DNA from: JAVBTT01 sp031550325
Lineage (GTDB): Bacteria > Bacillota > Clostridia > Oscillospirales > UBA929
Length of the DNA: 18,763 bases
Direction of reading: 5' to 3'
NCBI GenBank assembly: GCA_031550325.1
Contig: JAVBOR010000066.1
Coordinates: 1 to 18,763, forward strand
Shown: piece after piece, positions 5,969 through 12,703 of the stretch
How the letters are laid out: every line of letters begins with the position of its first letter
Numbering within the stretch: position 1 is the stretch's first letter
The notes under the pieces: generated by a model
Database searches by the model: none
Told to the model about the DNA's origin: nothing
The model's input: the letters and a program-made list of their open reading frames with translations, nothing else
Position numbers and translations under genes: made by a program

Positions 5969-6967
5969 ATGATGTCGCATTACTCGAATGCGCCGGCTCC
6001 GCTGCGGGACTTCATGACCTATCATGAAAGCATCCGCGGACATTCGCCCAAAACGTCCAACGAGTATTTTTACGACCTGCGGCTTTTTTTCCGTTTCCTC
6101 AAAGTGACCCGGAGCAAATCACAGCTTCCTGACGACTGGGAAACCGTCAACATTGACGATGTGGACGGCGCGTTTCTGCAGGCGGTCACGCTGGGTGAAG
6201 TTTACGCGTTTTTGACCTACTTAAGCCGTGAGCGCCCCAGTCTGAGCGCGCGGACTGGCGTTGGACTCGGCGCGGCTGCCCGGGCACGCAAGGTTGCTGC
6301 CATTCGCTCGTTTTTTAAGTACGCCACCGTGAAGGCGCACTGGTTTGAAGAGAATCCTGTGCTTGACCTGGATTCGCCGCGGCTGAAGAAAGCGCTGCCG
6401 CGCTACTTAACTGAGCAAGAGAGCGTCGCGCTGCTGACCTCGGTGCAGGGCCCGTTTCAGGAGCGCGACTTTGCCATTTTAACTCTTTTTCTCAACTGCG
6501 GGCTGCGCATCTCCGAGCTTTTTGGGCTTGATATGAGTGACGCGCGCGGAGAAACGCTGCGCGTGCTCGGCAAGGGAAACAAGGAGCGCGTTCTATACCT
6601 CAACGACGCCTGCCGGCTGGCTCTGGATGCGTATCTTGCCGTCCGTCCGGCTGTTTTGGGAGAAAAGGCGCTGTTTTTGTCCAGGCGCAAGAAGCGGCTG
6701 ACGGTTCAGGGCATTCATTTTCTGGTCAAAAAGCACATTGCGATGGCCGGCTTGGACGAGACCAAGCTCTCGTCCCACAAGCTGCGCCACACGGCAGCCA
6801 CACTGATGCTGGGCAACGGCGTGGACGTCCGCACGCTGCAGGAAGTGCTGGGGCACGACCATTTAAACACAACGCAGATCTATACCCATGTGGAAAGCGC
6901 AGAGCTGCGCTCCGCGGCGCGGGCAAACCCGCTCTCCAAAATCAAGCCGCCCGAAACGCAAACTTAG
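5969..6967 (+). CDS. xerC: Tyrosine recombinase, XerC-like
   Basis: 332 residues. An N-terminal SAM-like core-binding domain (~10-125) is followed by a catalytic domain. All active-site residues are visible: Arg180 (CGLRISE), the lysine-bearing GKGNKER (201-207), His270-X2-Arg273 (SHKLRH), His296 (LGHDH) and the nucleophile Tyr305 (TQIYTHV). The start at 5969 has AAGGTGGT seven bases upstream; the adjacent ATG at 5972 is equally possible, and a longer in-frame reading back to 5840 has no such site and would include the promoter. It is probably a chromosomal Xer recombinase for dimer resolution, but I cannot exclude another role. It converges on the XerD-like gene. Confidence 0.85.
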   Translation: MMSHYSNAPAPLRDFMTYHESIRGHSPKTSNEYFYDLRLFFRFLKVTRSKSQLPDDWETVNIDDVDGAFLQAVTLGEVYAFLTYLSRERPSLSARTGVGLGAAARARKVAAIRSFFKYATVKAHWFEENPVLDLDSPRLKKALPRYLTEQESVALLTSVQGPFQERDFAILTLFLNCGLRISELFGLDMSDARGETLRVLGKGNKERVLYLNDACRLALDAYLAVRPAVLGEKALFLSRRKKRLTVQGIHFLVKKHIAMAGLDETKLSSHKLRHTAATLMLGNGVDVRTLQEVLGHDHLNTTQIYTHVESAELRSAARANPLSKIKPPETQT

Positions 6968-7030
6968 GCTTTTCACATGTCTTGGTCAAAAAAACGCTTT
7001 ACGTCTTCGTCCTTTTCCTTCTCCCGTGTT

Positions 7031-7053
7031 TCAAAGAATCTCCGGTTCTTTGA
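7031..7053. repeat. 8-bp perfect inverted repeat between convergent Xer genes
   Basis: TCAAAGAA (7031-7038) pairs with TTCTTTGA (7046-7053) around TCTCCGG. Its arms resemble the CAAAGAA/TTCTTTG arms of the hairpin at 215-239. It lies just left of the larger hairpin at 7062-7099. Confidence 0.5.
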
Positions 7054-7061
7054 ACGAGACA

Positions 7062-7099
7062 AAGCTCCCTCTGATCGGAACGCCGACCAGAGGGAGCTT
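7062..7099. terminator. Bidirectional terminator between the convergent recombinase genes
   Basis: AAGCTCCCTCTG (7062-7073) pairs perfectly with CAGAGGGAGCTT (7088-7099). After one A-C mismatch, TCG/CGA extends the stem around a 6-nt loop. It is centrally placed between the two convergent stop codons. The flanking T tracts are short on both strands (ATTTG on plus, TTTGTC on minus). Confidence 0.65.
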
Positions 7100-7111
7100 A
7101 TTTGAACAACC

Positions 7112-7990
7112 TTATGCGCGTGGGTGGGAGCGCTGATAGACATTGTGCAGCCTTGACTTGATCAGAGACGCGTAAATCTGCGTGGAGGATATGTCGGCGT
7201 GACCAAGCATTTCCTGGATGGAGCGCAGGTCTGCGCCGTTTTCCAACAGATGCGCGGCAAAGGAATGGCGCAGGGTATGCGGCGTGATCTCCTTGTCAAT
7301 CTTGGCCTTCTTCTGGTAAAACTTGATAATTTTCCAAAAGCCCTGGCGCGACATGCGGTCACCGCTGACGTTGACAAACAGCGCGCGCTCGCTGGGGTTG
7401 GAGATCATCTTCTCCCGCGCGTATTTGATGTATTCGCTCACCGCTTTGACAGCGGCGGGATAGATCGGGATAAAGCGGTCGTGGGAGCTGTTGGCGCAGC
7501 GCACGAAGCTCGCGCTGAGGTTGACGTCGTTGACGCTTAACGCGATCAGCTCGCTCACGCGAAGGCCGGTGGCGTACAAAAGCTCAAGCATCGCGCAGTC
7601 GCGGTAGCCCTTCAGATCAACGCACTGCGGCTGGCTGAGCAGGAGCTCGACCTCGCGGTTGCTCAGAATTTGAGGCAGCTTGCGCTCCAGCTTTTGAGGG
7701 GCAATATGCTTGACGGGGTTTTCGGTGACAATCCCCTGATTGACTAAATAAGAAAAAAAGCAGTTCAGCGACGCCGACGTGCGCATCACTGTGGCCACAG
7801 CCTTCCCCTGGCTGGACAAAAAATTGAGATAGTTTTGCAAAACAGGCGTGTCAACCTGTTCAATATCGCATTCAAGCTGATCCATGAAGCGCCGTGCGTC
7901 CCGCAAATAGGAGTCGATGGTGTTTTGCGAAGCCTTTCGGTCATTTTTGAGATGAGCTTCAAACAGGCGCAACAGTTCTGTCATGATCAT
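7112..7990 (-). CDS. xerD: Tyrosine recombinase, XerD-like, lacking the usual GKGxKxR lysine motif
   Basis: 292 residues, normal XerD length. The core-binding domain spans ~1-100 and the catalytic domain ~105-285. Arg144 (TGLRVSE), His238-X2-Arg241 (TPHTLRH), His264 (LGHAD) and Tyr273 (TQIYASL) are present. Where related Xer proteins have GKGxKxR, this one has CANSSHDR (165-172), so both lysines of that motif are replaced. The protein may rely on its partner or be altered in chemistry; this is inference. It lies 27 nt downstream of spoIIM in the same direction, the order also seen in Bacillus subtilis (spoIIM-xerD). The ribosome binding site is weak. Confidence 0.85.
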   Translation of the reverse strand: MIMTELLRLFEAHLKNDRKASQNTIDSYLRDARRFMDQLECDIEQVDTPVLQNYLNFLSSQGKAVATVMRTSASLNCFFSYLVNQGIVTENPVKHIAPQKLERKLPQILSNREVELLLSQPQCVDLKGYRDCAMLELLYATGLRVSELIALSVNDVNLSASFVRCANSSHDRFIPIYPAAVKAVSEYIKYAREKMISNPSERALFVNVSGDRMSRQGFWKIIKFYQKKAKIDKEITPHTLRHSFAAHLLENGADLRSIQEMLGHADISSTQIYASLIKSRLHNVYQRSHPRA

Positions 7991-8017
7991 CGTCCATTCT
8001 CATATGTATTGAGTGTG

Positions 8018-8614
8018 TCAGCCGGTGGTCAGGGGAAGAATCGCCGAGAGCAAGCGGGGGGAGACAAACGCCTCCAGGAGCGCACTGGCGGTTAAAACGG
8101 CGGCGCAGATCAGGACTCTGCGCCAAACGGTTCTGCCATTGGGCGGCAGCCGTCTTCCTTTCCCGCGAAAGGACGAGAGCAGCGAGAGTGAACACATCAT
8201 GCCCTGAGACGCCAGTAAAAACAGACATGGCAGCGAGAGCAGGCTCTGGGGAATCAGCGCGCCGAGCGCAATGATCAGGCCGGACGAACCGAACACGCGA
8301 TAAAACAGGTTGATGGCGTAGGAAAGCAGAAAACCGCGCGCCGCCATGACCAAAGGAATGCCAGCGACGCCCGGGATGGTGTAGCCCAGAATAAACACGA
8401 GGGTGGGCATCAAAAACGCGGTAAACAGCGCGTGCCCCATGACGCCGGTTCCCCCTTGCGTCATGCGCGTGAGCGAGCTTTCAAGGTAGTCCGACAGCGT
8501 GACCAATGCCTCGGGTTGAATGCGCCCGGCCACCAGACAGCCGGCCACCAGGCCTGCTAAAAAAAACACACCTGTCAACGCAACGCAGATGGATGTCGTC
8601 TGTTTATCCAACAT
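8018..8614 (-). CDS. spoIIM: Stage II sporulation protein M
   Basis: 198 residues from the ATG at 8614 (MLDKQTTS), chosen because GAGGGGGAG lies just upstream; in-frame extension to 8764 has no such site. It is an integral membrane protein with about five hydrophobic segments (roughly 10-30, 63-83, 88-112, 116-145 and 167-185). This is the DUF95/SpoIIM fold, and SpoIIM of Bacillus is about 214 residues. SpoIIM is the scaffold of the SpoIIDMP complex that thins septal peptidoglycan during forespore engulfment. The position immediately before xerD supports the call. The mRNA can fold over its ribosome binding site. Confidence 0.85.
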   Translation of the reverse strand: MLDKQTTSICVALTGVFFLAGLVAGCLVAGRIQPEALVTLSDYLESSLTRMTQGGTGVMGHALFTAFLMPTLVFILGYTIPGVAGIPLVMAARGFLLSYAINLFYRVFGSSGLIIALGALIPQSLLSLPCLFLLASQGMMCSLSLLSSFRGKGRRLPPNGRTVWRRVLICAAVLTASALLEAFVSPRLLSAILPLTTG

Positions 8615-8621
8615 GTGCTCC

Positions 8622-8659
8622 CCCTCTCTGACCATCACAGTAATGTGTATGAGAGAGGG
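8622..8659 (-). promoter_or_regulatory. Hairpin able to mask the spoIIM ribosome binding site; sigma-E-like -10 in loop
   Basis: On the minus strand CCCTCTCT (8659-8652) is perfectly complementary to AGAGAGGG (8629-8622), which includes part of the spoIIM ribosome binding site. The 22-nt loop begins with CATACACAT, close to the sigma-E -10 consensus CATACA-T. No convincing sigma-E -35 is visible, so the second part is weak. Confidence 0.35.
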
Positions 8660-8766
8660 ACAAGTTTTAGAAGACGCGTCTCCGGCAGGCCGCCAAGATG
8701 CACAGCCCGGTTTTCGACAAAAACAAACACCTTGTCGTTTAGTTTGACATAATACCTTATGCAAAT

Positions 8767-8795
8767 ACTATACGACATTTTGAGCTTTTTATCAA
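8767..8795 (-). promoter_or_regulatory. Sigma-A-type promoter upstream of spoIIM-xerD
   Basis: TTGATA (8795-8790), a 17-bp spacer and TATAGT (8772-8767) on the minus strand, five of six matches in each hexamer. A transcript from here has a ~145-nt leader before spoIIM and would include both arms of the hairpin over its ribosome binding site. Confidence 0.65.
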
Positions 8796-8878
8796 GAAAC
8801 AAAAGGCGGAAAAGCGATTTTTGGTAAAGGTGAACAAAAATTATGTAAACAGAATTATGTTAACCCCGAAACCATTGG

Positions 8879-8909
8879 AAAACCGCCCGACAGAAGTCGG
8901 ACGGTTTTT
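8879..8909. terminator. Intrinsic terminator after scfB, potentially bidirectional
   Basis: AAAACCGCCCGAC (8879-8891) pairs with GTCGGACGGTTTT (8896-8908) with one mismatch around AGAA. T tracts follow on both strands (TTTTT on plus, TTTTCC on minus). It lies about 95 nt past the scfB stop codon, and no plus-strand gene is seen to its left, so it most likely ends the minus-strand yajC-scfB transcript. The rest of 8910-9004 shows nothing recognisable. Confidence 0.7.
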
Positions 8910-9004
8910 ACCACATCTGGGGGTGTTCTCATGCAAAAAAACAAGATGTTGCCCACGGGGAAAATGTCGGGTCAACGCCTTTACAGCTCTCCCCCGCTCT
9001 TGAG

Positions 9005-10321
9005 TCAGTCGTCAGCTTCGTCCTGCCGCGCCACTTTTAGATAAATTGCACATTCGAGCCTTTTGCGTTCGAGCGCACAGCCGAGCTCATAGGGCTTGGC
9101 GATGTCCCCTTCGACGGTCAAATTGGAGGCGGCGCATCCGCCGCTGCAATAGTACCGCGCCCAACATTCGCGGCAGGCCGGCTTGGCGTCTATGGTGAGC
9201 CGCGAAAAACGCGCCGAGATTTCCCCGTCAAAGCTTTTGTCCAGCACAGAGCCGAGCTTGTACTCCTCTCTGCCGACAAACTGGTGGCAGGGGTACAGAT
9301 CCCCTTCGGGGGAAACGGCGGCGTATTCGTATCCGGCGCCGCAGCCGCGCAGCCGCTTGTAGACGCAGGGCCCTTGCTCCAGATCGACGTTGAAATGAAA
9401 AAACGCAAAGTCGTCACGCCCGAGCATATGAGCGGTCAGCTTTTCATATTCCCCATACAGAACCGGCAAATCGGCCTCGGTCAAGGCCAGCCTGTGTCCG
9501 CCTTCCAGAACGACAGGCTCGACAGACAGCTGCGTGAAGCCGGCCTCGGCCATGGCCAGGACGTCCGCCGCAAAGTCCAGGTTTTGGGCGGTGTAGGTTC
9601 CGCGCACAAAGTAATCCCCGTCCCGCTTTTCGAGAAAACGCCTGAATTTCGGAACAATGACGTCATAGCTTCCGCGGCCGCCGATCGTTTTACGCATCGC
9701 GTCGTTGACGCTTTGCCTTCCGTCGAGGGACAGCACCACATTGTCCATCTCAGCGTTGAGATAGTCGCTCGTCTCGTCGTCGAGCAGAAGCCCGTTGGTG
9801 GTCGTTGTGAAGCGGAAGTTTTTGTCAGGGGCCGCCCTGCGCGCGTAATCCACCGTCCGCCTGATCGTCTCCAGCGACATCAGCGGCTCGCCGCCAAAAA
9901 AGTCAATCTCCAGATTCTTGCGCTCGCCGCAGCGGGACAGCAAAAAATCAACGGCGCGCTCCCCTATGTCGGGCGGCATGATTTTGCGCCCCGTGCCAAA
10001 GTCGCCCGTGGACGCAAAGCAATAGTCGCAGCGCAGATTGCAGTCGTGCGCGACGTGCAGGCAAAGCGCCTTCAGCGGCGTTTTGTCGGGGACCGGCGGG
10101 ATGGGCTCGTCGGGCGTGAACAGCAGTCCGGCCTGCTGGAGCTCAAACAGCTCGCCCCAGATCTCCCTCTGCCCCTCAGGCAGGGCCACGGGAGGCTCGG
10201 GGGACATGGGAGGGGTGATTGTTTGCAGCAGCGCCAGCGTGTCGGCGTCGACCTCATGCACGGCGCCACTGGCCACATCCAGTACGATATGGCGGTCAAA
10301 GAGTGAATAAGTATGTATCAT
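9005..10321 (-). CDS. scfB: SCIFF peptide maturase, radical SAM thioether-forming enzyme
   Basis: 438 residues. The radical SAM motif Cys94-X3-Cys98-X2-Cys101 (CNLRCDYC) binds the SAM [4Fe-4S] cluster, and FFGGEPL follows at ~155. A Cys-rich C-terminal SPASM-type region (CGAGYEYAAVSPEGDLYPC, then CREC, CSGGC and further Cys) should hold auxiliary clusters. The N-terminal ~75 residues match the peptide-binding RRE-like region of this family. The enzyme installs Cys-to-carbon thioether links in the SCIFF precursor, giving a ranthipeptide. It directly follows scfA, with GGAG six bases before its ATG. Among rSAM maturases I am confident of the SCIFF subfamily because of the adjacent precursor and yajC context. 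Confidence 0.93.
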   Translation of the reverse strand: MIHTYSLFDRHIVLDVASGAVHEVDADTLALLQTITPPMSPEPPVALPEGQREIWGELFELQQAGLLFTPDEPIPPVPDKTPLKALCLHVAHDCNLRCDYCFASTGDFGTGRKIMPPDIGERAVDFLLSRCGERKNLEIDFFGGEPLMSLETIRRTVDYARRAAPDKNFRFTTTTNGLLLDDETSDYLNAEMDNVVLSLDGRQSVNDAMRKTIGGRGSYDVIVPKFRRFLEKRDGDYFVRGTYTAQNLDFAADVLAMAEAGFTQLSVEPVVLEGGHRLALTEADLPVLYGEYEKLTAHMLGRDDFAFFHFNVDLEQGPCVYKRLRGCGAGYEYAAVSPEGDLYPCHQFVGREEYKLGSVLDKSFDGEISARFSRLTIDAKPACRECWARYYCSGGCAASNLTVEGDIAKPYELGCALERKRLECAIYLKVARQDEADD

Positions 10322-10379
10322 TGTGTCTCCAAGTCAATATGGGGCGCCGCCGAAGCGACACCCCACTCATTTCATTTGG

Positions 10380-10550
10380 TCAAGCGCTCAGAGGATTGCG
10401 CACCTTGGTCTGGCGGCTCTCGCACTTTTGGTTGGCCACCGTGCAGGACGTCTTGCAGGCCGACTGGCACGAGGTCTGGCACTCGCCGCAGCCGCCGTGC
10501 GCCGCGCTCTGCTTGAGCGTCGCCTTGTTAATGGTTTTGATGTGCTTCAT
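10380..10550 (-). CDS. scfA: SCIFF six-cysteine ranthipeptide precursor
   Basis: 56 residues starting MKHIKTINKATLKQSA, the highly conserved SCIFF leader. Six cysteines lie at 21, 24, 28, 32, 36 and 43, matching the 'six cysteines in forty-five residues' family. GGGGAG lies nine bases upstream of the chosen ATG (10550); the ATG at 10553 is an alternative. After the last cysteine a tail of about 13 residues (ESRQTKVRNPLSA) makes it longer than typical ~46-residue members. It is the substrate of scfB, encoded 58 nt downstream; the family is nearly universal in Clostridia and its role is still debated (quorum-type signalling has been proposed). Confidence 0.95.
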   Translation of the reverse strand: MKHIKTINKATLKQSAAHGGCGECQTSCQSACKTSCTVANQKCESRQTKVRNPLSA

Positions 10551-10604
10551 CATCAACATCTCCCCTTGTGTAGATCTCTGGTTCATCCCGTGACCGGGGG
10601 AAAC

Positions 10605-11006
10605 TCATTTGCGTTTGGTGTGCTTGCGTCTCGCGCCCATCAGCCCGCCCAGCAATCCCCCGATGACTGAAGCCGCCATGATCTGCGGCACGCTCGACGG
10701 CGGAAAGGAAAAGAGCAGACCGAACACGAATAGCAAAAAGAACATACCCAGCCCTACCGCGGCGCCCAGCATCCAGCGCTTGCCCTTGTGCTTGCGTGCG
10801 GCAAACAGGCTGGCCAAAAATGCGCCGATGGCCAGTGAGACCATCACAATGGCGTTTACATTCTGGGTCGAAAGCGCGCCGCCCGATACGAGCGCCGCCC
10901 AAAAAGCCAACAGAAGCAGCGTCAGCAAAAGGCCGCCCAGTATACCAAAAAGCACCTTGGACACCGTTTGCCTGCCCGGCAGGACATCCTCCTCACGTTT
11001 TCCCAT
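10605..11006 (-). CDS. TIGR04086 family membrane protein
   Basis: 133 residues with four hydrophobic segments (about 17-45, 50-70, 78-103 and 108-128) and a basic C-terminus (RRKHTKRK). I chose the ATG at 11006 (MGKREEDVLPG) because GGAGGG lies eight bases upstream; the longer in-frame reading to 11069 lacks one. From memory, this small membrane family is commonly encoded between yajC and the SCIFF genes in Clostridia, which is exactly the context here. Its function is unknown; linkage to SCIFF export or to Sec is inference from position. Confidence 0.85.
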   Translation of the reverse strand: MGKREEDVLPGRQTVSKVLFGILGGLLLTLLLLAFWAALVSGGALSTQNVNAIVMVSLAIGAFLASLFAARKHKGKRWMLGAAVGLGMFFLLFVFGLLFSFPPSSVPQIMAASVIGGLLGGLMGARRKHTKRK

Positions 11007-11105
11007 GAACGTATCCCTCCTCACATGCCCTACCCCCGGCCTGCAGCAGGCTGGGATAAGCTTTCCCAATCAAAGCATATGAGGAGCGCTCACAGGATAG
11101 ACGTG

Positions 11106-11426
11106 TTATTTTGCCTCGTCCGTCATTTGTTCGCCCTTGGAGGAAATGGCCCAACGCATGATTTTCACGCGGGATTTGTCCGATCCGCTCTCGATGGTGA
11201 TCGTGTCGTCCTTGATATTGACCACACGTCCCACAATTCCGCCGATCGTGGTCACTTCATCGCCAACAATCAATTCGTCGCGCATCTGCTTTGCCTTTTT
11301 CTTGCGCTTGTTTTCGGGACGTATCCAAGAAAAATAGAAAAACACAATGACGACCACAAAAACCAGCACCATGCCCCACGAGCTGAAAAAGTCGGGGTTT
11401 TCGGTTGTTAAATAAAGTGGCAACAA
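11106..11426 (-). CDS. yajC: Preprotein translocase subunit YajC
   Basis: 106 residues from a TTG start at 11426. I chose it because the strong site AAGGAGGAGG lies about eight bases upstream; the in-frame ATG at 11456 has no ribosome binding site. One N-terminal membrane helix (~19-34, MVLVFVVVIVFFYFSW) is followed by the family motif IRPENKRKKKAKQM and a small cytoplasmic domain with LIVGDEVTTIGGIVGRVV. YajC accompanies SecDF in the Sec translocase. It has its own promoter downstream of tgt, starting the yajC-TIGR04086-scfA-scfB unit. Confidence 0.9.
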   Translation of the reverse strand: MLPLYLTTENPDFFSSWGMVLVFVVVIVFFYFSWIRPENKRKKKAKQMRDELIVGDEVTTIGGIVGRVVNIKDDTITIESGSDKSRVKIMRWAISSKGEQMTDEAK

Positions 11427-11480
11427 TCGTCTCACCTCCTCCTTGGCCAAAATCATATTTTTTTCTAGGTGTGCTGTACC

Positions 11481-11509
11481 ATTATACTGAGCCCTGTCCA
11501 CAAAAGCAA
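11481..11509 (-). promoter_or_regulatory. Promoter of the yajC-scfAB unit
   Basis: On the minus strand TTGCTT (11509-11504), a 17-bp spacer and a perfect TATAAT (11486-11481). It lies about 55 nt upstream of the TTG start of yajC and after the tgt stop codon, so the unit can be expressed apart from queA-tgt. Confidence 0.65.
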
Positions 11510-11537
11510 GTGAATTTTTTATGAATACACGCCACTG

Positions 11538-12668
11538 CTATATGCGCCGGCAGAGGGTTTCGCGGTGACTGCGGTAAAACCCCTCAAAACCGTCCTCATC
11601 AATAGACCGGCGGATTTCGGCGAGAAAATGGTTGTAAAAGTAAAGGTTGTGCATCACGCCGAGCCGCAGCGCAAGAATCTCCCCGGCCTTATATAAATGC
11701 CGGAGATAGGCAAGCGAATGCGTCCTGCACACGGGGCAGCCGCAGCTCTCGTCAACCGGGCGGTCGTCACGAACGTACTTCTCATTTTTCAGGTTTCGCA
11801 CACCCTGCCAGGTAAACAGGTGGCCGTGGCGCGCGTTTCGGGCCGGCATCACGCAGTCAAAAATGTCGACGCCGCGATAAACCGCCTCCAAAATGTTTGC
11901 GGGGGTTCCCACGCCCATGAGGTAGTGCGGCTTGTCAGCCGGCAGATGGGGCGAAAGAACGTCCAGAATGTGATACATCACCTCGGTCTCCTCCCCCACC
12001 GCCAGCCCGCCGATCGCGACGCCCGGCAGATCGAGTTCCAGGAGACCCTTGAGGTTTTCCAGCCTGAGGTCGTCGTACACGCCGCCCTGATTGATGGCCC
12101 AGAGAACCTGCCCGGGGTTGACCGGCGAGACCTCCAGTTGCCGGCGCCACTCACGGCTGCACCGCTCAAGCCAGCGCAGCGTGCGCGCGGCGGCGCGGCT
12201 GACATAGTCGTACGGCGCGGGGTTGGAGACACACTCGTCAAACGCCATGGCGATATCCGAGCCCAGCGAGGCCTGGATGGCCATGGCGTCCTCGGGACGC
12301 AGATGAATCAGGCGTCCGTCAATATGGGAGTTAAAGGTCACGCCGTCCTCCTCGATTTTACGTAGCTTTGCCAGAGAAAACACCTGAAAGCCCCCGCTGT
12401 CGGTGAGAATCGGCCCATCCCACGCCATAAAGCGGTGCAGCCCGCCCAGTAAGCGAATCACCTCGGCTCCCGGGCGGAGATGCAGATGGTACGTGTTGGC
12501 TAAAAACACCTGACAGCCCAGGGCTTTCAGGTCGGGCGCCGAAAGGCCGCCCTTGATGGCGGCCTGGGTGCCGACGTTCATAAACGCCGGCGTCTGAACC
12601 ACGCCGTGCGGCGTGCAAAGCTCGCCGCGCCGCGCGCCAAAACTCTCTTTGTGTACAGTAAAGCGCAT
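11538..12668 (-). CDS. tgt: tRNA-guanine transglycosylase
   Basis: 376 residues, full length. It exchanges guanine for preQ1 at position 34 of GUN-anticodon tRNAs in queuosine synthesis. Visible residues: general base Asp90 (LTDSGGFQVFSL), nucleophile Asp271 (DIFDCVMPARNARHG), the GGLAVGE substrate motif (~220-226), and the zinc site Cys309-X-Cys311-X2-Cys314 with His340. It follows queA by 35 nt in the same direction and supplies that enzyme's substrate tRNA. The ribosome binding site is modest (AAAGGG about nine bases upstream). It precedes yajC, the usual order in many bacteria. Confidence 0.97.
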   Translation of the reverse strand: MRFTVHKESFGARRGELCTPHGVVQTPAFMNVGTQAAIKGGLSAPDLKALGCQVFLANTYHLHLRPGAEVIRLLGGLHRFMAWDGPILTDSGGFQVFSLAKLRKIEEDGVTFNSHIDGRLIHLRPEDAMAIQASLGSDIAMAFDECVSNPAPYDYVSRAAARTLRWLERCSREWRRQLEVSPVNPGQVLWAINQGGVYDDLRLENLKGLLELDLPGVAIGGLAVGEETEVMYHILDVLSPHLPADKPHYLMGVGTPANILEAVYRGVDIFDCVMPARNARHGHLFTWQGVRNLKNEKYVRDDRPVDESCGCPVCRTHSLAYLRHLYKAGEILALRLGVMHNLYFYNHFLAEIRRSIDEDGFEGFYRSHRETLCRRI

Positions 12669-12703
12669 TCTATCAAGCCCTTTATGAAGGATGACAGCCC
12701 CGG

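Noticed and set aside
8841..8864. A complete dif site
   Set aside because: Only the right-arm-like sequence is present; the 11 bases expected for the XerC arm do not match. It is kept only as a tentative finding.
8821..9003. 60-codon plus-strand reading frame between spoIIM and scfB
   Set aside because: It runs straight through the terminator hairpin at 8879-8909 and has no good ribosome binding site or recognisable sequence.
9284..10306. Long plus-strand open reading frame (340 codons) opposite scfB
   Set aside because: It is entirely antisense to a clear radical SAM enzyme, has no recognisable domain, is Arg/Gln/Val-rich in the manner of GC-rich shadow frames, and has no promoter.
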